Positions 1 through 5,639 are shown, counted from the stretch's first letter. The stretch: DNA of 6,346 nucleotides from Nitrosopumilales archaeon (GCA_009665115.1 WJXE01000113.1:1-6346); one strand, 5' to 3'. The notes: generated from the letters alone by a model not told the origin. Made by a program: numbers and translations.

Positions 1-1
1 T

Positions 2-160
2 TACTGTACAGTTAAAACAAATCCAGAGTATCTTCAGTGGCTATCAATTAACAGGTGGAATGGTCAAATGACTTATGCTCTCGGTAGTGGCGCAGTTCCT
101 TTTTTCCAACTACCACTAAGGCCGCCATCGCAAACTCAAAACCAAACACAATTGAGATAA
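2..160 (+). CDS. C-terminal tail of an unrecognised protein (5' truncated by window)
   Basis: An open frame runs from the window edge for 52 codons to a TAA stop at 158-160; its start lies outside the window. The visible part contains an aromatic segment (YLQWLSINRWNGQMTYALGS), then a short hydrophobic, proline-containing stretch (AVPFFQLPLRPP), and ends in a polar Gln/Asn-rich tail (SQTQNQTQLR). The tail looks like a disordered C-terminus, perhaps of a surface or secreted protein, but that is only an impression from composition. I do not recognise the family. The other frames over this stretch are broken by stops or give only very short ORFs, which makes this frame the best candidate. No clear terminator follows; the nearest run of seven T is at 433-439. 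Confidence 0.45.
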   Translation, partial: YCTVKTNPEYLQWLSINRWNGQMTYALGSGAVPFFQLPLRPPSQTQNQTQLR

Positions 161-606
161 CCTAACTGGCAACAGCCCAAATAGGAATTACTGATAGACC
201 ACGTTACATCTATCCGTCAGCAGCAAGAGCAAACGTAGTAGCTTGAGTAAATCGGACAGAAATCCGACGCAGCAGCAGCCACTCCGACCGAGAGTATAAC
301 GTCATTATGTCGTAGCAGCGAGGACATTCAATTTGTTGCTAGATTGCTAAATTATTACTATCTCGTCCTTCGTTTCTATAATATGTTGAGTAGGCCTCTT
401 TTCTACTTGTGTCAGTAGTTTCCTCCTGTTGCTTTTTTTGGACTTGCGAGGTAGATGTAAGTCATAGAAAATAGAGAATGGGGGAGGAGCTATGGACAGA
501 CAATGGATGACTGAGATGCAATAGTATCTGCATCTGTTATCCATTCACATATCGAAAATCGAGAGGCCGATGTTCTCCCACTTCTGTTCAAATATTTGGA
601 ATAGCA
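161..606. other. Gene-poor spacer with short hairpins
   Basis: About 450 bases hold no convincing gene. A minus-strand 65-codon ORF (347-544) is open, but it has no upstream Shine-Dalgarno sequence, no recognisable motif and an odd composition, so I do not call it. Visible structure: a 5-bp inverted repeat TCGGA/TCCGA near 252-267, a T7 tract at 433-439, and a 7-bp stem AGATGCA (514-520) / TGCATCT (529-535) with an 8-base loop. A purine-rich GGGGGAGGAG precedes an ATG at about 493, but that frame stops after ten codons. The region may contain decayed sequence. Confidence 0.4.
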
Positions 607-903
607 CTAACTAGATGCTTCACCATATACTGAACTCAAACCATGCATGTGAGTACATTCGTATATTGCTCCATTGTACCCTGCTACTTCTCTAATCATT
701 CCCTTTTGTGCTAATTCAAGTACTTTGCTCGTACAGTTTGTAAGTTTCATAGGAGAAGAAGTAAGACCTGTACTTATTCCAGTTGCAACACCAAATGCCA
801 CAATAATTGTTAAACCGATTACTCCAATTACAATTATTGATTTAGTTTTCTTGCTGCTCTTTGAAACTGTTGATCTTCTGAGTTCAATTGATTCTAATGC
901 CAT
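607..903 (-). CDS. Small single-pass membrane protein of unknown function (98 aa)
   Basis: The 98-residue product starts with a polar, basic segment (residues 1-21, ending in KSSKKTK). One strongly hydrophobic helix follows (about residues 22-44, rich in Ile, Val and Gly), then a polar C-terminal domain of about 50 residues. By the positive-inside rule the C-terminal domain should face outside. It carries two cysteines (C57 and C83) that could form a disulfide, and an N-C-T sequon at N56. The start is well supported: ATG is preceded by a perfect anti-16S match GGAGGTGA (plus positions 911-918) at 7-base spacing, the best ribosome binding site in the window. A plus-strand ORF over the same bases (674-946) is taken as its shadow. 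The gene is divergent from the 87-residue membrane protein starting at 1063. I do not recognise the family. Confidence 0.72.
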   Translation of the reverse strand: MALESIELRRSTVSKSSKKTKSIIVIGVIGLTIIVAFGVATGISTGLTSSPMKLTNCTSKVLELAQKGMIREVAGYNGAIYECTHMHGLSSVYGEASS

Positions 904-910
904 AGACTAT

Positions 911-918
911 TCACCTCC
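911..918 (-). promoter_or_regulatory. Strong Shine-Dalgarno of the 98-aa membrane protein gene
   Basis: Read on the minus strand this is GGAGGTGA, complementary to the archaeal 16S rRNA 3' end, 7 bases before the ATG at 903. It decides both the start and the strand of the gene. Confidence 0.8.
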
Positions 919-967
919 AATACCCAATGTTTTTTCAAACAATTAACCATGAATTATCTATCCGCTT

Positions 968-1014
968 GCTTATGGATATACTGCTGTATGACGCTGACGA
1001 TATATATCATAAGC
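968..1014. promoter_or_regulatory. Imperfect inverted repeat in the divergent promoter region
   Basis: The left arm GCTTATGGATATA (968-980) and right arm TATATCATAAGC (1003-1014) pair as 7 bp (GCTTATG/CATAAGC), a one-base bulge at G975, then 5 bp. The spacer is 22 bases. The repeat lies between the divergent genes at 903 (minus) and 1063 (plus), next to TATA-like sequences on both strands (ATGATATATATCG read on minus, TTTGATATAAATG on plus at about 1016-1028). The position suits a shared operator for both promoters, though it could equally be a cruciform or chance in AT-rich DNA. Confidence 0.4.
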
Positions 1015-1015
1015 A

Positions 1016-1028
1016 TTTGATATAAATG
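1016..1028 (+). promoter_or_regulatory. TATA-like box for the 87-aa membrane protein gene
   Basis: TTTGATATAAATG resembles an archaeal box A. Transcription would start roughly 25 bases downstream, near 1045-1050, giving a very short leader before the TTG at 1063. This is motif reading only. Confidence 0.35.
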
Positions 1029-1062
1029 ATAACTCAAATACGGATATATCACGATTGTAAGC

Positions 1063-1326
1063 TTGGAGTCTGTGGAAAACGCAACTGCATTGGCTGCATT
1101 AACTTTCATAGATATCAGCGGTGCATTAATAGGGGCAGCAATTTCTATTGCAGTATTTATCGTAATTGCAGTGAAGTCTAAACATATTCTTGCAAGAGTA
1201 CCGCTGGACAAACTAAGATTAATTTCAGGAATCCTGCTAGCAATAACAGCAACACCTTTGCTTATCTATTCATCTGGTTTGGCTGCTCCAGCCTGGCTTC
1301 ATTGGATAATCCCGCCACTTGGATAA
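1063..1326 (+). CDS. Small membrane protein resembling one repeat of UPF0016/GDT1- or COG4280-type transporters
   Basis: The 87-residue product looks like a three-helix half-transporter. An acidic motif, ESVEN (residues 2-6), leads into a first hydrophobic segment. A glycine-rich helix follows (about 20-38), then a basic loop (KSKH) and the turn ILARVPLDKLRL (42-53), then a last helix (about 53-72) and a short aromatic tail. The order acidic motif, helix, 'xARVPxxxLR', helix recalls one repeat of the UPF0016/GDT1 family or COG4280 membrane proteins, some of which move Ca2+ or Mn2+. The canonical E-x-G-D motif is not kept, and those proteins usually carry two repeats. The start is TTG with no clear Shine-Dalgarno sequence; the frame is open back to 1033 but offers no ATG, so the first helix may be clipped and the gene may be a remnant. 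The overlapping minus ORF (954-1211) is treated as a shadow. Confidence 0.5.
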   Translation: MESVENATALAALTFIDISGALIGAAISIAVFIVIAVKSKHILARVPLDKLRLISGILLAITATPLLIYSSGLAAPAWLHWIIPPLG

Positions 1327-1353
1327 CCTCAAAATAAAAGTATAAGGCTTTCA

Positions 1354-1491
1354 ATGACTGATTATAGGAGAACGTAAGAGGTAGAATACGTTTCAGAACG
1401 AAAACGATCTCAATATCGATACAGAAGCAGACTGCTAGAGAAGATTGCCCAATTGACGGAGGAGGTGTTCAGAGCAGACATATTCAATTAA
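1354..1491 (+). pseudogene. Short charged ORF interrupted by an in-frame TAA
   Basis: An ATG at 1354 opens a frame that reads MTDYRRT, then TAA (1375-1377), then continues in the same frame for 37 sense codons to TAA at 1489-1491. The downstream part is strongly charged and helix-like (ERKRSQYRYRSRLLEKIAQL, then TEEVFRADIFN), as expected for a small real protein or a fragment. No start codon lies directly after the internal stop; the first possible one is a TTG well inside. It may be a decayed gene, a sequencing error or chance. I recognise no family. Confidence 0.25.
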
Positions 1492-1522
1492 GGGTTCGCA
1501 AAACCATGGTTAAAATTGGAAA

Positions 1523-1546
1523 CATTGTATAAATTACAAGACAATG
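1523..1546 (-). terminator. Weak hairpin just past the helicase stop
   Basis: CATTGT (1523-1528) and ACAATG (1541-1546) form a 6-bp stem with a 12-base loop, 15 bases beyond the helicase stop on the minus strand. The transcript then continues into TTTCCAATTTT. It could help end the helicase transcript, but archaeal termination mainly needs T-runs and this one is interrupted. Confidence 0.25.
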
Positions 1547-1560
1547 CTCGAACGATACCC

Positions 1561-3522
1561 TCATAACCTTCCTTGGATTGCTTGAGTGAACCAATCTGGC
1601 AAGATGTTTCTATTCTTCCTGACAAAGTATCCAAAGGCCGAGTCCAAAACATATGTCTTTGCCCAATCTTCCTTTGACCTTACGGATCTTCCATATCCTT
1701 GTATCAATTTCAATGCTGTTTGCCAATAGTACCATTCTTCATCCATCTTTCTTTTCGCATCTGTCCATCTGTCACTTTTGTTAGGATAAGGTACTTTGGT
1801 TATTATCTGAAACCTAGACAGGGCATCCTTTAGGTCAAGACCCATATGAAATGATGGTGAAATTAGAACCGTTGGTTTTATACTATTTGTATGTTCTGCA
1901 ATAACATCATCTCTTTGTATCTCTGGATCTGTAACTAATAGTCTTCGTACATTTGCCTGTGAAATATTTTCTTTGATAAAATTTAGCTGTTCGTAAGATG
2001 TAGTATGAATTATTCCTTTATGATTTCTGTGTAAAGTCATCAGGTTGTCAATAGCTCTAGAAATTTTGGTTTTAACCTCCTGTAGTTGGAGGTTATTAAA
2101 ATTTAGATAGGCAATACTCATTGGATATATAGGTCTATTTTGTAGTGGAAAGTCTGAGTCAACCTGTATGAACTTCACATCATTAGGGTTAAGGCCAACA
2201 TTTCGGCAAAATTCTTTGCTGTCAAGGATTGTGGCGCTCATTATCAAAGTCTTGGTGCATTTCTCAAATATGTCCTTACAATAAGGAGATACATCAAGTG
2301 GTTTTAATTCGATCCTTACGATTTCATAATTTTCCTTCCTTATTTCAGAAACAATCCAGTTTTTAGTATTGGAAAGAATATTGTTTATTGCACGTGTGAG
2401 TCTTTCTGTGTCTCTTATTGCTTCAACAGCAAGTTCGTCACCAATGGATGATGATCTTTTTGAGAGATTTTCACCGTACTTTTCTGCTATTTCTTCGTCG
2501 CTTTCAAATATCTCTGAAGCACCCACTACCCTTTTTTTATTTTTAGATCTTAATTTAGAAGTCGTATCGTTTATCCAGTTATATTTCACTCTTCTGGATA
2601 TTGACAATGATTCCACCATCGAGCTATTGCCAATTAAATCAAGCATTTGTGTCTCAAGTTCAATGAGGAAATCAATCCACTTTTCTATATCATCATAACC
2701 ATAGTCGATCATCTTTAAATTAGGAATATATCGTTTCCATCTTTTTTTTGATATAAATACTCCTCTGTGCTTTACGATCTCAGTTTCGAGTAGATGTCCT
2801 TCATCTAATACTAACAGTTTCCTCTGTGGAAGAACTTTTTTATTTGGTAGGAGGGCTAGAAAATTGGAATAATTGAATATAGAATGACTTGAGGTTAAGG
2901 CTGCATTCAATTGATCAAAGTATTCGCATGGCATCCATGCTCTTCGCTGGTCTTTTAAATTTTCGAGATGCAACCATTGAGAATATTCTTTTTGGTAATA
3001 ATTCTTGGTGTCAGAGTCAATGAATACATTTTCATTTGTTGTGCCCTTATTACTTACTTTATAGTTTTTTAGAAATGTTCTATACTTACAGCCACTATCT
3101 TTGAAGGATTCATTGCTCATACACGGACCATATTCTACTGTTGTATGGTAACATTCATTTACATTATCCGAAACGCATGCTCCACATCTATAAGTATCGT
3201 TTTTAATAAAATCTTCTTTCACTAGACATGGAAAATTGTTCATTCCTTTTGCTACTTTAAGATATGGAAAATCCCTTGAGTATTGAGTCTGTAAATCTTT
3301 AGTTGACGTACATATGTAGCTTGACCCCAAAGTTAGTGCAACAGCTATGGCTACAGGGCTCTTTCCAAAGCCAGTAGGGGCTTCTAATAGTATGTATTTA
3401 TAATCTGAAGCAATAGCCGTACATATTTCATTTAACACGTAACCTTGTCTATCCCGTTTATCCGAAAATGGAAAGTTTTTCAAAAAGTCAGCTATTGTTG
3501 TGGTTTGTTGGCTATCGGTCAA
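1561..3522 (-). CDS. XPD/Rad3-like (DinG-related) superfamily 2 DNA helicase with Fe-S cluster domain
   Basis: The 653-residue protein should be an ATP-driven 5'-3' DNA helicase of the XPD/Rad3/DinG group, acting in DNA repair or processing. Motifs appear in order: Walker A EAPTGFGKS (47-55); motif Ia CTSTKDLQTQY (71-81); Walker B LDEGH (239-243), DEGH instead of the usual DEAH; motif III MSAT (428-431); motif IV near KGIIHTTSYEQL (502-513); motif V ISPSFHMGLDL (554-564); motif VI QGYGRSVR (608-615). Fe-S ligand candidates are C99, C113 and C116, with the same 13- and 2-residue gaps as in Sulfolobus XPD, and C199 in PCEYF, where relatives have CPYF. The stretch between the third and fourth ligand is long (about 80 residues) and holds C124, C134 and C145. 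Residues of about 250-400 would be the Arch domain. The start is TTG at 3520-3522: a stop lies a few codons upstream and the next Met is past Walker A. The gene is transcribed alone. Confidence 0.9.
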   Translation of the reverse strand: MTDSQQTTTIADFLKNFPFSDKRDRQGYVLNEICTAIASDYKYILLEAPTGFGKSPVAIAVALTLGSSYICTSTKDLQTQYSRDFPYLKVAKGMNNFPCLVKEDFIKNDTYRCGACVSDNVNECYHTTVEYGPCMSNESFKDSGCKYRTFLKNYKVSNKGTTNENVFIDSDTKNYYQKEYSQWLHLENLKDQRRAWMPCEYFDQLNAALTSSHSIFNYSNFLALLPNKKVLPQRKLLVLDEGHLLETEIVKHRGVFISKKRWKRYIPNLKMIDYGYDDIEKWIDFLIELETQMLDLIGNSSMVESLSISRRVKYNWINDTTSKLRSKNKKRVVGASEIFESDEEIAEKYGENLSKRSSSIGDELAVEAIRDTERLTRAINNILSNTKNWIVSEIRKENYEIVRIELKPLDVSPYCKDIFEKCTKTLIMSATILDSKEFCRNVGLNPNDVKFIQVDSDFPLQNRPIYPMSIAYLNFNNLQLQEVKTKISRAIDNLMTLHRNHKGIIHTTSYEQLNFIKENISQANVRRLLVTDPEIQRDDVIAEHTNSIKPTVLISPSFHMGLDLKDALSRFQIITKVPYPNKSDRWTDAKRKMDEEWYYWQTALKLIQGYGRSVRSKEDWAKTYVLDSAFGYFVRKNRNILPDWFTQAIQGRL

Positions 3523-3547
3523 TTGTGATTATCTTTCCTTATTATTG

Positions 3548-3561
3548 CTATGATGTCATAG
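3548..3561. promoter_or_regulatory. Perfect 6-2-6 palindrome at the helicase transcription start region
   Basis: CTATGA-TG-TCATAG is a perfect inverted repeat of 6-bp arms around a 2-base centre. It lies between the TATA-like box at 3573-3586 and the helicase start, about where transcription should begin. A dimeric repressor bound there would block initiation. No regulator gene is visible in the window. Confidence 0.4.
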
Positions 3562-3572
3562 GCTTAGAAAAG

Positions 3573-3586
3573 AAATTATATACTTT
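3573..3586 (-). promoter_or_regulatory. TATA-like box for the helicase gene
   Basis: Read on the minus strand the sequence is AAAGTATATAATTT, a good archaeal box A. A start site about 25 bases downstream would fall near 3550-3555, giving a leader of about 30 bases before the TTG at 3522. Confidence 0.5.
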
Positions 3587-4051
3587 TGCACGTTCAGTGG
3601 ATAAGATTTGCCATTGCACCAGGACAGAATTTAAGAACTGTTAAAACTTCATAGCACACTTGCTATTTCGATGCTTCAAGCATATTTTTGTTTCTTTCGC
3701 CTTCGAAATCGATTAGCCGATTAATGCATTATACCCCTTGCCAATAACGTCATAACATTCTTTCTGGTATGCTGGATTTTGCGGCGAATATACCTAAGAT
3801 TTAAGAGATTACTTCCACCACGTTTCTCGTATGGTGAGCAATTTTGGTGACGAATAAATAGAAATTTTCAGAGCTTCATCAGCGTAGTTATTGTCATTAC
3901 AACCGGGTTGTTGATAATCATCTAGTCATAAGAATTAAATTTGAATCTGCATGTTACAAAGTGTTCAACTACACTCAAATTGGCGAAACAACATTCTAAA
4001 AAATATAAGTCGTAACGTAAGAACAAAAAATAAGATAGTTAGGATAACCAA
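3587..4051. other. Gene-poor spacer between helicase and acetyltransferase promoters
   Basis: No convincing gene is seen. A minus-strand open stretch (3713-3793) reads like a protein fragment (NPAYQKECYDVIGKGYNALI) but has stops at both ends and no start codon. Small hairpins occur: ATGCT/AGCAT at 3671-3683 followed by T5, AATCG/CGATT near 3707-3722, and CAACC/GGTTG at 3900-3910. I found no tRNA- or snoRNA-like layout. The right end carries the promoter of the acetyltransferase gene. Confidence 0.4.
3998..4009 (+). promoter_or_regulatory. TATA-like box for the acetyltransferase gene
   Basis: An AAAAATATAAG-type sequence lies about 45-50 bases before the ATG at 4052. Transcription would begin near 4030. 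A weak AGGAT (4041-4045) before the start may serve as a partial ribosome binding site. Confidence 0.4.
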
Positions 4052-4684
4052 ATGGATAGAATTACAATCAGGAATATTCATAAAAACGACATACCTAAGA
4101 TAATTGCTTTACAAAGGAAATCATTTTCCGATATGGCTACTTATGGAATGATATGGCCATCGGCCTTTCTTGAGAATCACATCCGAGTTTTCCCTGACGG
4201 TCAGCTATGTGCTGAGCTCAATAAAGAAAAAAAGGTTGTTGCATCTGCGAGTAGTTTAATAATTTCCTTAAAACCTGCATATAGAAAACACACATGGCAT
4301 GAGGTTACAGGACATGGAACGTTTAACAATCATGACCATCTGGGAGATAGTCTTTATGGAGCTGATATCTCCACACATCCAAAGTTACAAGGTCAAGGTA
4401 TCGGAACAATGCTGTATGGAGCAAGAAAAGATCTTGTCATAAAATTAAACCTAAAAAGAATGATCCTCGGAGGTAGATTATATAACTATTACAAATATGC
4501 TGACACAATGACGGCTCTACAATACGTCCAAAATATAACTAATGGTAAATTCTCAGATCCTGTCCTTTCATTTCAGCTAAAAAATGGATTTAGATTTATT
4601 AAAGTTCTTCCCGACTACCTATATGACAAACGTTCTTTAAATTATGCGACATTCCTTGAATGGATAAATCCGAAATATCGATAA
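4052..4684 (+). CDS. GNAT-family N-acetyltransferase (nitrilase-associated type)
   Basis: The 210-residue protein should transfer an acetyl group from acetyl-CoA to an amine; the substrate is unknown. Motif A is clear: a beta-strand (GADISTHP, 103-110), then the acetyl-CoA pyrophosphate loop QGQGIG (113-118) and helix TMLYGARKDL. Other marks are the N-terminal RNIHKNDIPKI, the HTWHEVTGHG stretch (80-89), LYGADI, GGRLYNYYKYA (140-150) and the C-terminal DPVLSFQLKNGFRFI (169-183). From memory this pattern matches the GNAT domain found fused to the N-terminus of carbon-nitrogen hydrolases (nitrilase superfamily), where the same 'DPVLxFQLxNGF' element occurs. Here the chain ends right after the domain, so the enzyme stands alone, and no hydrolase gene lies in the window. 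The start is ATG with a weak AGGAT upstream. No other gene shares its likely transcript, which probably ends at the hairpin at 4696-4716. Confidence 0.85.
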   Translation: MDRITIRNIHKNDIPKIIALQRKSFSDMATYGMIWPSAFLENHIRVFPDGQLCAELNKEKKVVASASSLIISLKPAYRKHTWHEVTGHGTFNNHDHLGDSLYGADISTHPKLQGQGIGTMLYGARKDLVIKLNLKRMILGGRLYNYYKYADTMTALQYVQNITNGKFSDPVLSFQLKNGFRFIKVLPDYLYDKRSLNYATFLEWINPKYR

Positions 4685-4695
4685 GAGTTATCATA

Positions 4696-4716
4696 CATCA
4701 ATTAGGCAAATTGATG
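4696..4716 (+). terminator. 8-bp hairpin just after the acetyltransferase gene
   Basis: CATCAATT (4696-4703) and AATTGATG (4709-4716) form a perfect 8-bp stem with a 5-base loop, starting 11 bases after the TAA stop. No strong T-run follows, so it may stabilise or mark the 3' end rather than act alone as a terminator. Confidence 0.4.
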
Positions 4717-4895
4717 CTAGCCTTGTTATCTCAATGTCAGAATCGGACAAATAATAGATTATGAGAGTATTAATATTTTTTAAGCTTTAACACTCGGATT
4801 TTCCACATATCTAAGTACAATCTAGTTTTATAATATCATGTTTGTATTATCATTGTTTGTTTGATGTTATTTTGTCTACATATTGGGCTAATAGA

Positions 4896-4907
4896 GCGGG
4901 TACCCGC
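4896..4907. promoter_or_regulatory. GC-rich perfect 12-bp palindrome upstream of the stress-protein genes
   Basis: GCGGGTACCCGC is its own reverse complement and stands out as a GC island in a very AT-rich spacer. A TATA-like TTTATTTTATAAAAAAAG follows directly (about 4914-4931). The arrangement suggests a transcription factor site just upstream of box A. As a hairpin it would have an unfavourable loop, which argues against a terminator. Confidence 0.4.
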
Positions 4908-4913
4908 GAATCT

Positions 4914-4931
4914 ATTTATTTTATAAAAAAA
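4914..4931 (+). promoter_or_regulatory. TATA-like element upstream of the leader ORF and UspA gene
   Basis: TTTATTTTATAAAAAAAG resembles an archaeal box A. Transcription would start near 4945-4955, about 30 bases before the ATG at 4979 and about 125 bases before the UspA TTG. A second TATA-like stretch (GATATAAAAA, 5059-5068) lies too close to the UspA TTG to serve it in the usual way. Confidence 0.35.
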
Positions 4932-4978
4932 GTCATTTTTGGTATTTTAGTACTCTCATTGCTAGTACTATTTCTATC

Positions 4979-5065
4979 ATGCTAATATTATTCTTATTAA
5001 GTTTGTTGATTATGATAAATGGCAACTCAACAAAGATAGCATCATCGAATCTACAAATGATATAA
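4979..5065 (+). CDS. Possible 28-aa hydrophobic leader peptide upstream of UspA
   Basis: An ATG at 4979 opens a 28-codon frame ending in TAA at 5063-5065, 10 bases before the UspA TTG. The product starts with a hydrophobic helix (MLILFLLSLLIMI) and ends in a short polar tail (NGNSTKIASSNLQMI), like a tiny membrane peptide or signal sequence. The TATA-like element at 4914-4931 is well placed for it, but no Shine-Dalgarno sequence is seen. AT-rich DNA readily yields Leu/Ile-rich frames, so chance is a serious alternative. Confidence 0.25.
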   Translation: MLILFLLSLLIMINGNSTKIASSNLQMI

Positions 5066-5073
5066 AAATCATT
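5056..5073 (+). promoter_or_regulatory. Small inverted repeat directly before the UspA start
   Basis: AATGAT (5056-5061) and ATCATT (5068-5073) form a 6-bp stem around ATAAAA, two bases before the TTG at 5076. If the transcript begins upstream, this hairpin sits where a ribosome would land. It also overlaps the TATA-like GATATAAAAA. Confidence 0.25.
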
Positions 5074-5075
5074 AC

Positions 5076-5639
5076 TTGGCGAATACGCTATACGAATTAG
5101 AAGAATTCCATAAGAAGGTTCATCAAGAAGAGCTAGTAAGAAATAAATTGCCACACAAAAAAGGCAAATTTTCCAAAATATTGGTTGGGATAGATGGTTC
5201 GCAACCATCAATGGATGCAGCAGAGTATGCGCTAGCGATGGCCAAAAAAGACAATGCAGAACTCATTGCCATTCATGTATTATCCGCGAAATCAGGCTAT
5301 GAGCATACCCCTCAGCCTCTATTATTCGGTCTTCCAGCAACTCCTAGTTCGGTAAATGATATTATACAAACGTCTAAAGAAGAAGCACAGCGGTGGCTAG
5401 ATAAAGTTAAGGAGCAACAACTAGATGATGAAAATATAGAAGTAAAATTAAAGACAGAAGTAATCCTAGCCTCAACTCCGATAGTAGCGGCTGAACTAGT
5501 TGACTATGCTCAAGAAGAAAACGTTGATTTAATTATAGTGGGAACCAAGGGAAGATCAGGTTTTAAAAGGCTCCTACTTGGAAGTACGGCATCCGGAGTA
5601 GTAACTTACGCGCATTGTCCCGTAATGATAGTAAAGTGA
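5076..5639 (+). CDS. Universal stress protein, UspA family, ATP-binding type
   Basis: The 187-residue cytoplasmic protein carries one Usp domain from about residue 32 to the end. The first strand reads FSKILVGIDGSQPS (32-45), with the aspartate of the nucleotide pocket at D40. Then come a helix DAAEYALAMAKK, strand ELIAIHVL (62-69), a variable loop with the helix EEAQRWLDKVKEQ, and the C-terminal part LIIVGTKGRSGFKRLLLGST. The ATP motif G-2x-G-9x-G-S is intact: G156, G159, G169, S170. Such proteins form dimers and act in stress or starvation. Residues 1-31 are a charged extension (ELEEFHKKVHQEEL) not needed for the fold. The start is uncertain: TTG at 5076 (a stop lies at 5058-5060) or TTG at 5148, which gives MPHKKGKFSKIL, a plain Usp start. 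The next gene begins 9 bases after its stop, so the two are probably cotranscribed. Confidence 0.9.
   Translation: MANTLYELEEFHKKVHQEELVRNKLPHKKGKFSKILVGIDGSQPSMDAAEYALAMAKKDNAELIAIHVLSAKSGYEHTPQPLLFGLPATPSSVNDIIQTSKEEAQRWLDKVKEQQLDDENIEVKLKTEVILASTPIVAAELVDYAQEENVDLIIVGTKGRSGFKRLLLGSTASGVVTYAHCPVMIVK

Noticed and set aside
493..525. Purine-rich GGGGGAGGAG followed by an ATG
   Set aside because: The frame stops after ten codons (MDRQWMTEMQ) and has no continuation in the same frame.
347..544. Minus-strand 65-codon ORF
   Set aside because: No ribosome binding site at its ATG, no motif, odd Cys/Pro/His-rich N-terminus. Its last 20 residues look protein-like, so a fragment cannot be excluded, but I cannot support a gene.
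674..946. Plus-strand 90-codon ORF
   Set aside because: Lies over the 98-residue gene, which has a perfect Shine-Dalgarno on the other strand; its hydrophobic look mirrors the opposite membrane helix.
954..1211. Minus-strand 85-codon ORF
   Set aside because: Overlaps the 87-residue membrane protein and runs through the promoter-like repeat; no family pattern.
1489..1510. T-arm-like GGGTTCGCAAAACC suggesting a tRNA
   Set aside because: Stem and loop lengths do not fit a T-arm, and there is no matching acceptor, D-arm or anticodon arm around it.
2369..2698. Plus-strand 109-codon ORF
   Set aside because: Antisense shadow inside the helicase gene; serine-rich low-complexity product.
3671..3689. 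ATGCT-TCA-AGCAT followed by T5 as a plus-strand terminator
   Set aside because: No plus-strand gene ends upstream of it; short stems like this are common by chance in AT-rich DNA.
4933..5211. Minus-strand 92-codon ORF
   Set aside because: Antisense to the UspA N-terminus and its leader; no motif beyond chance hydrophobic runs.
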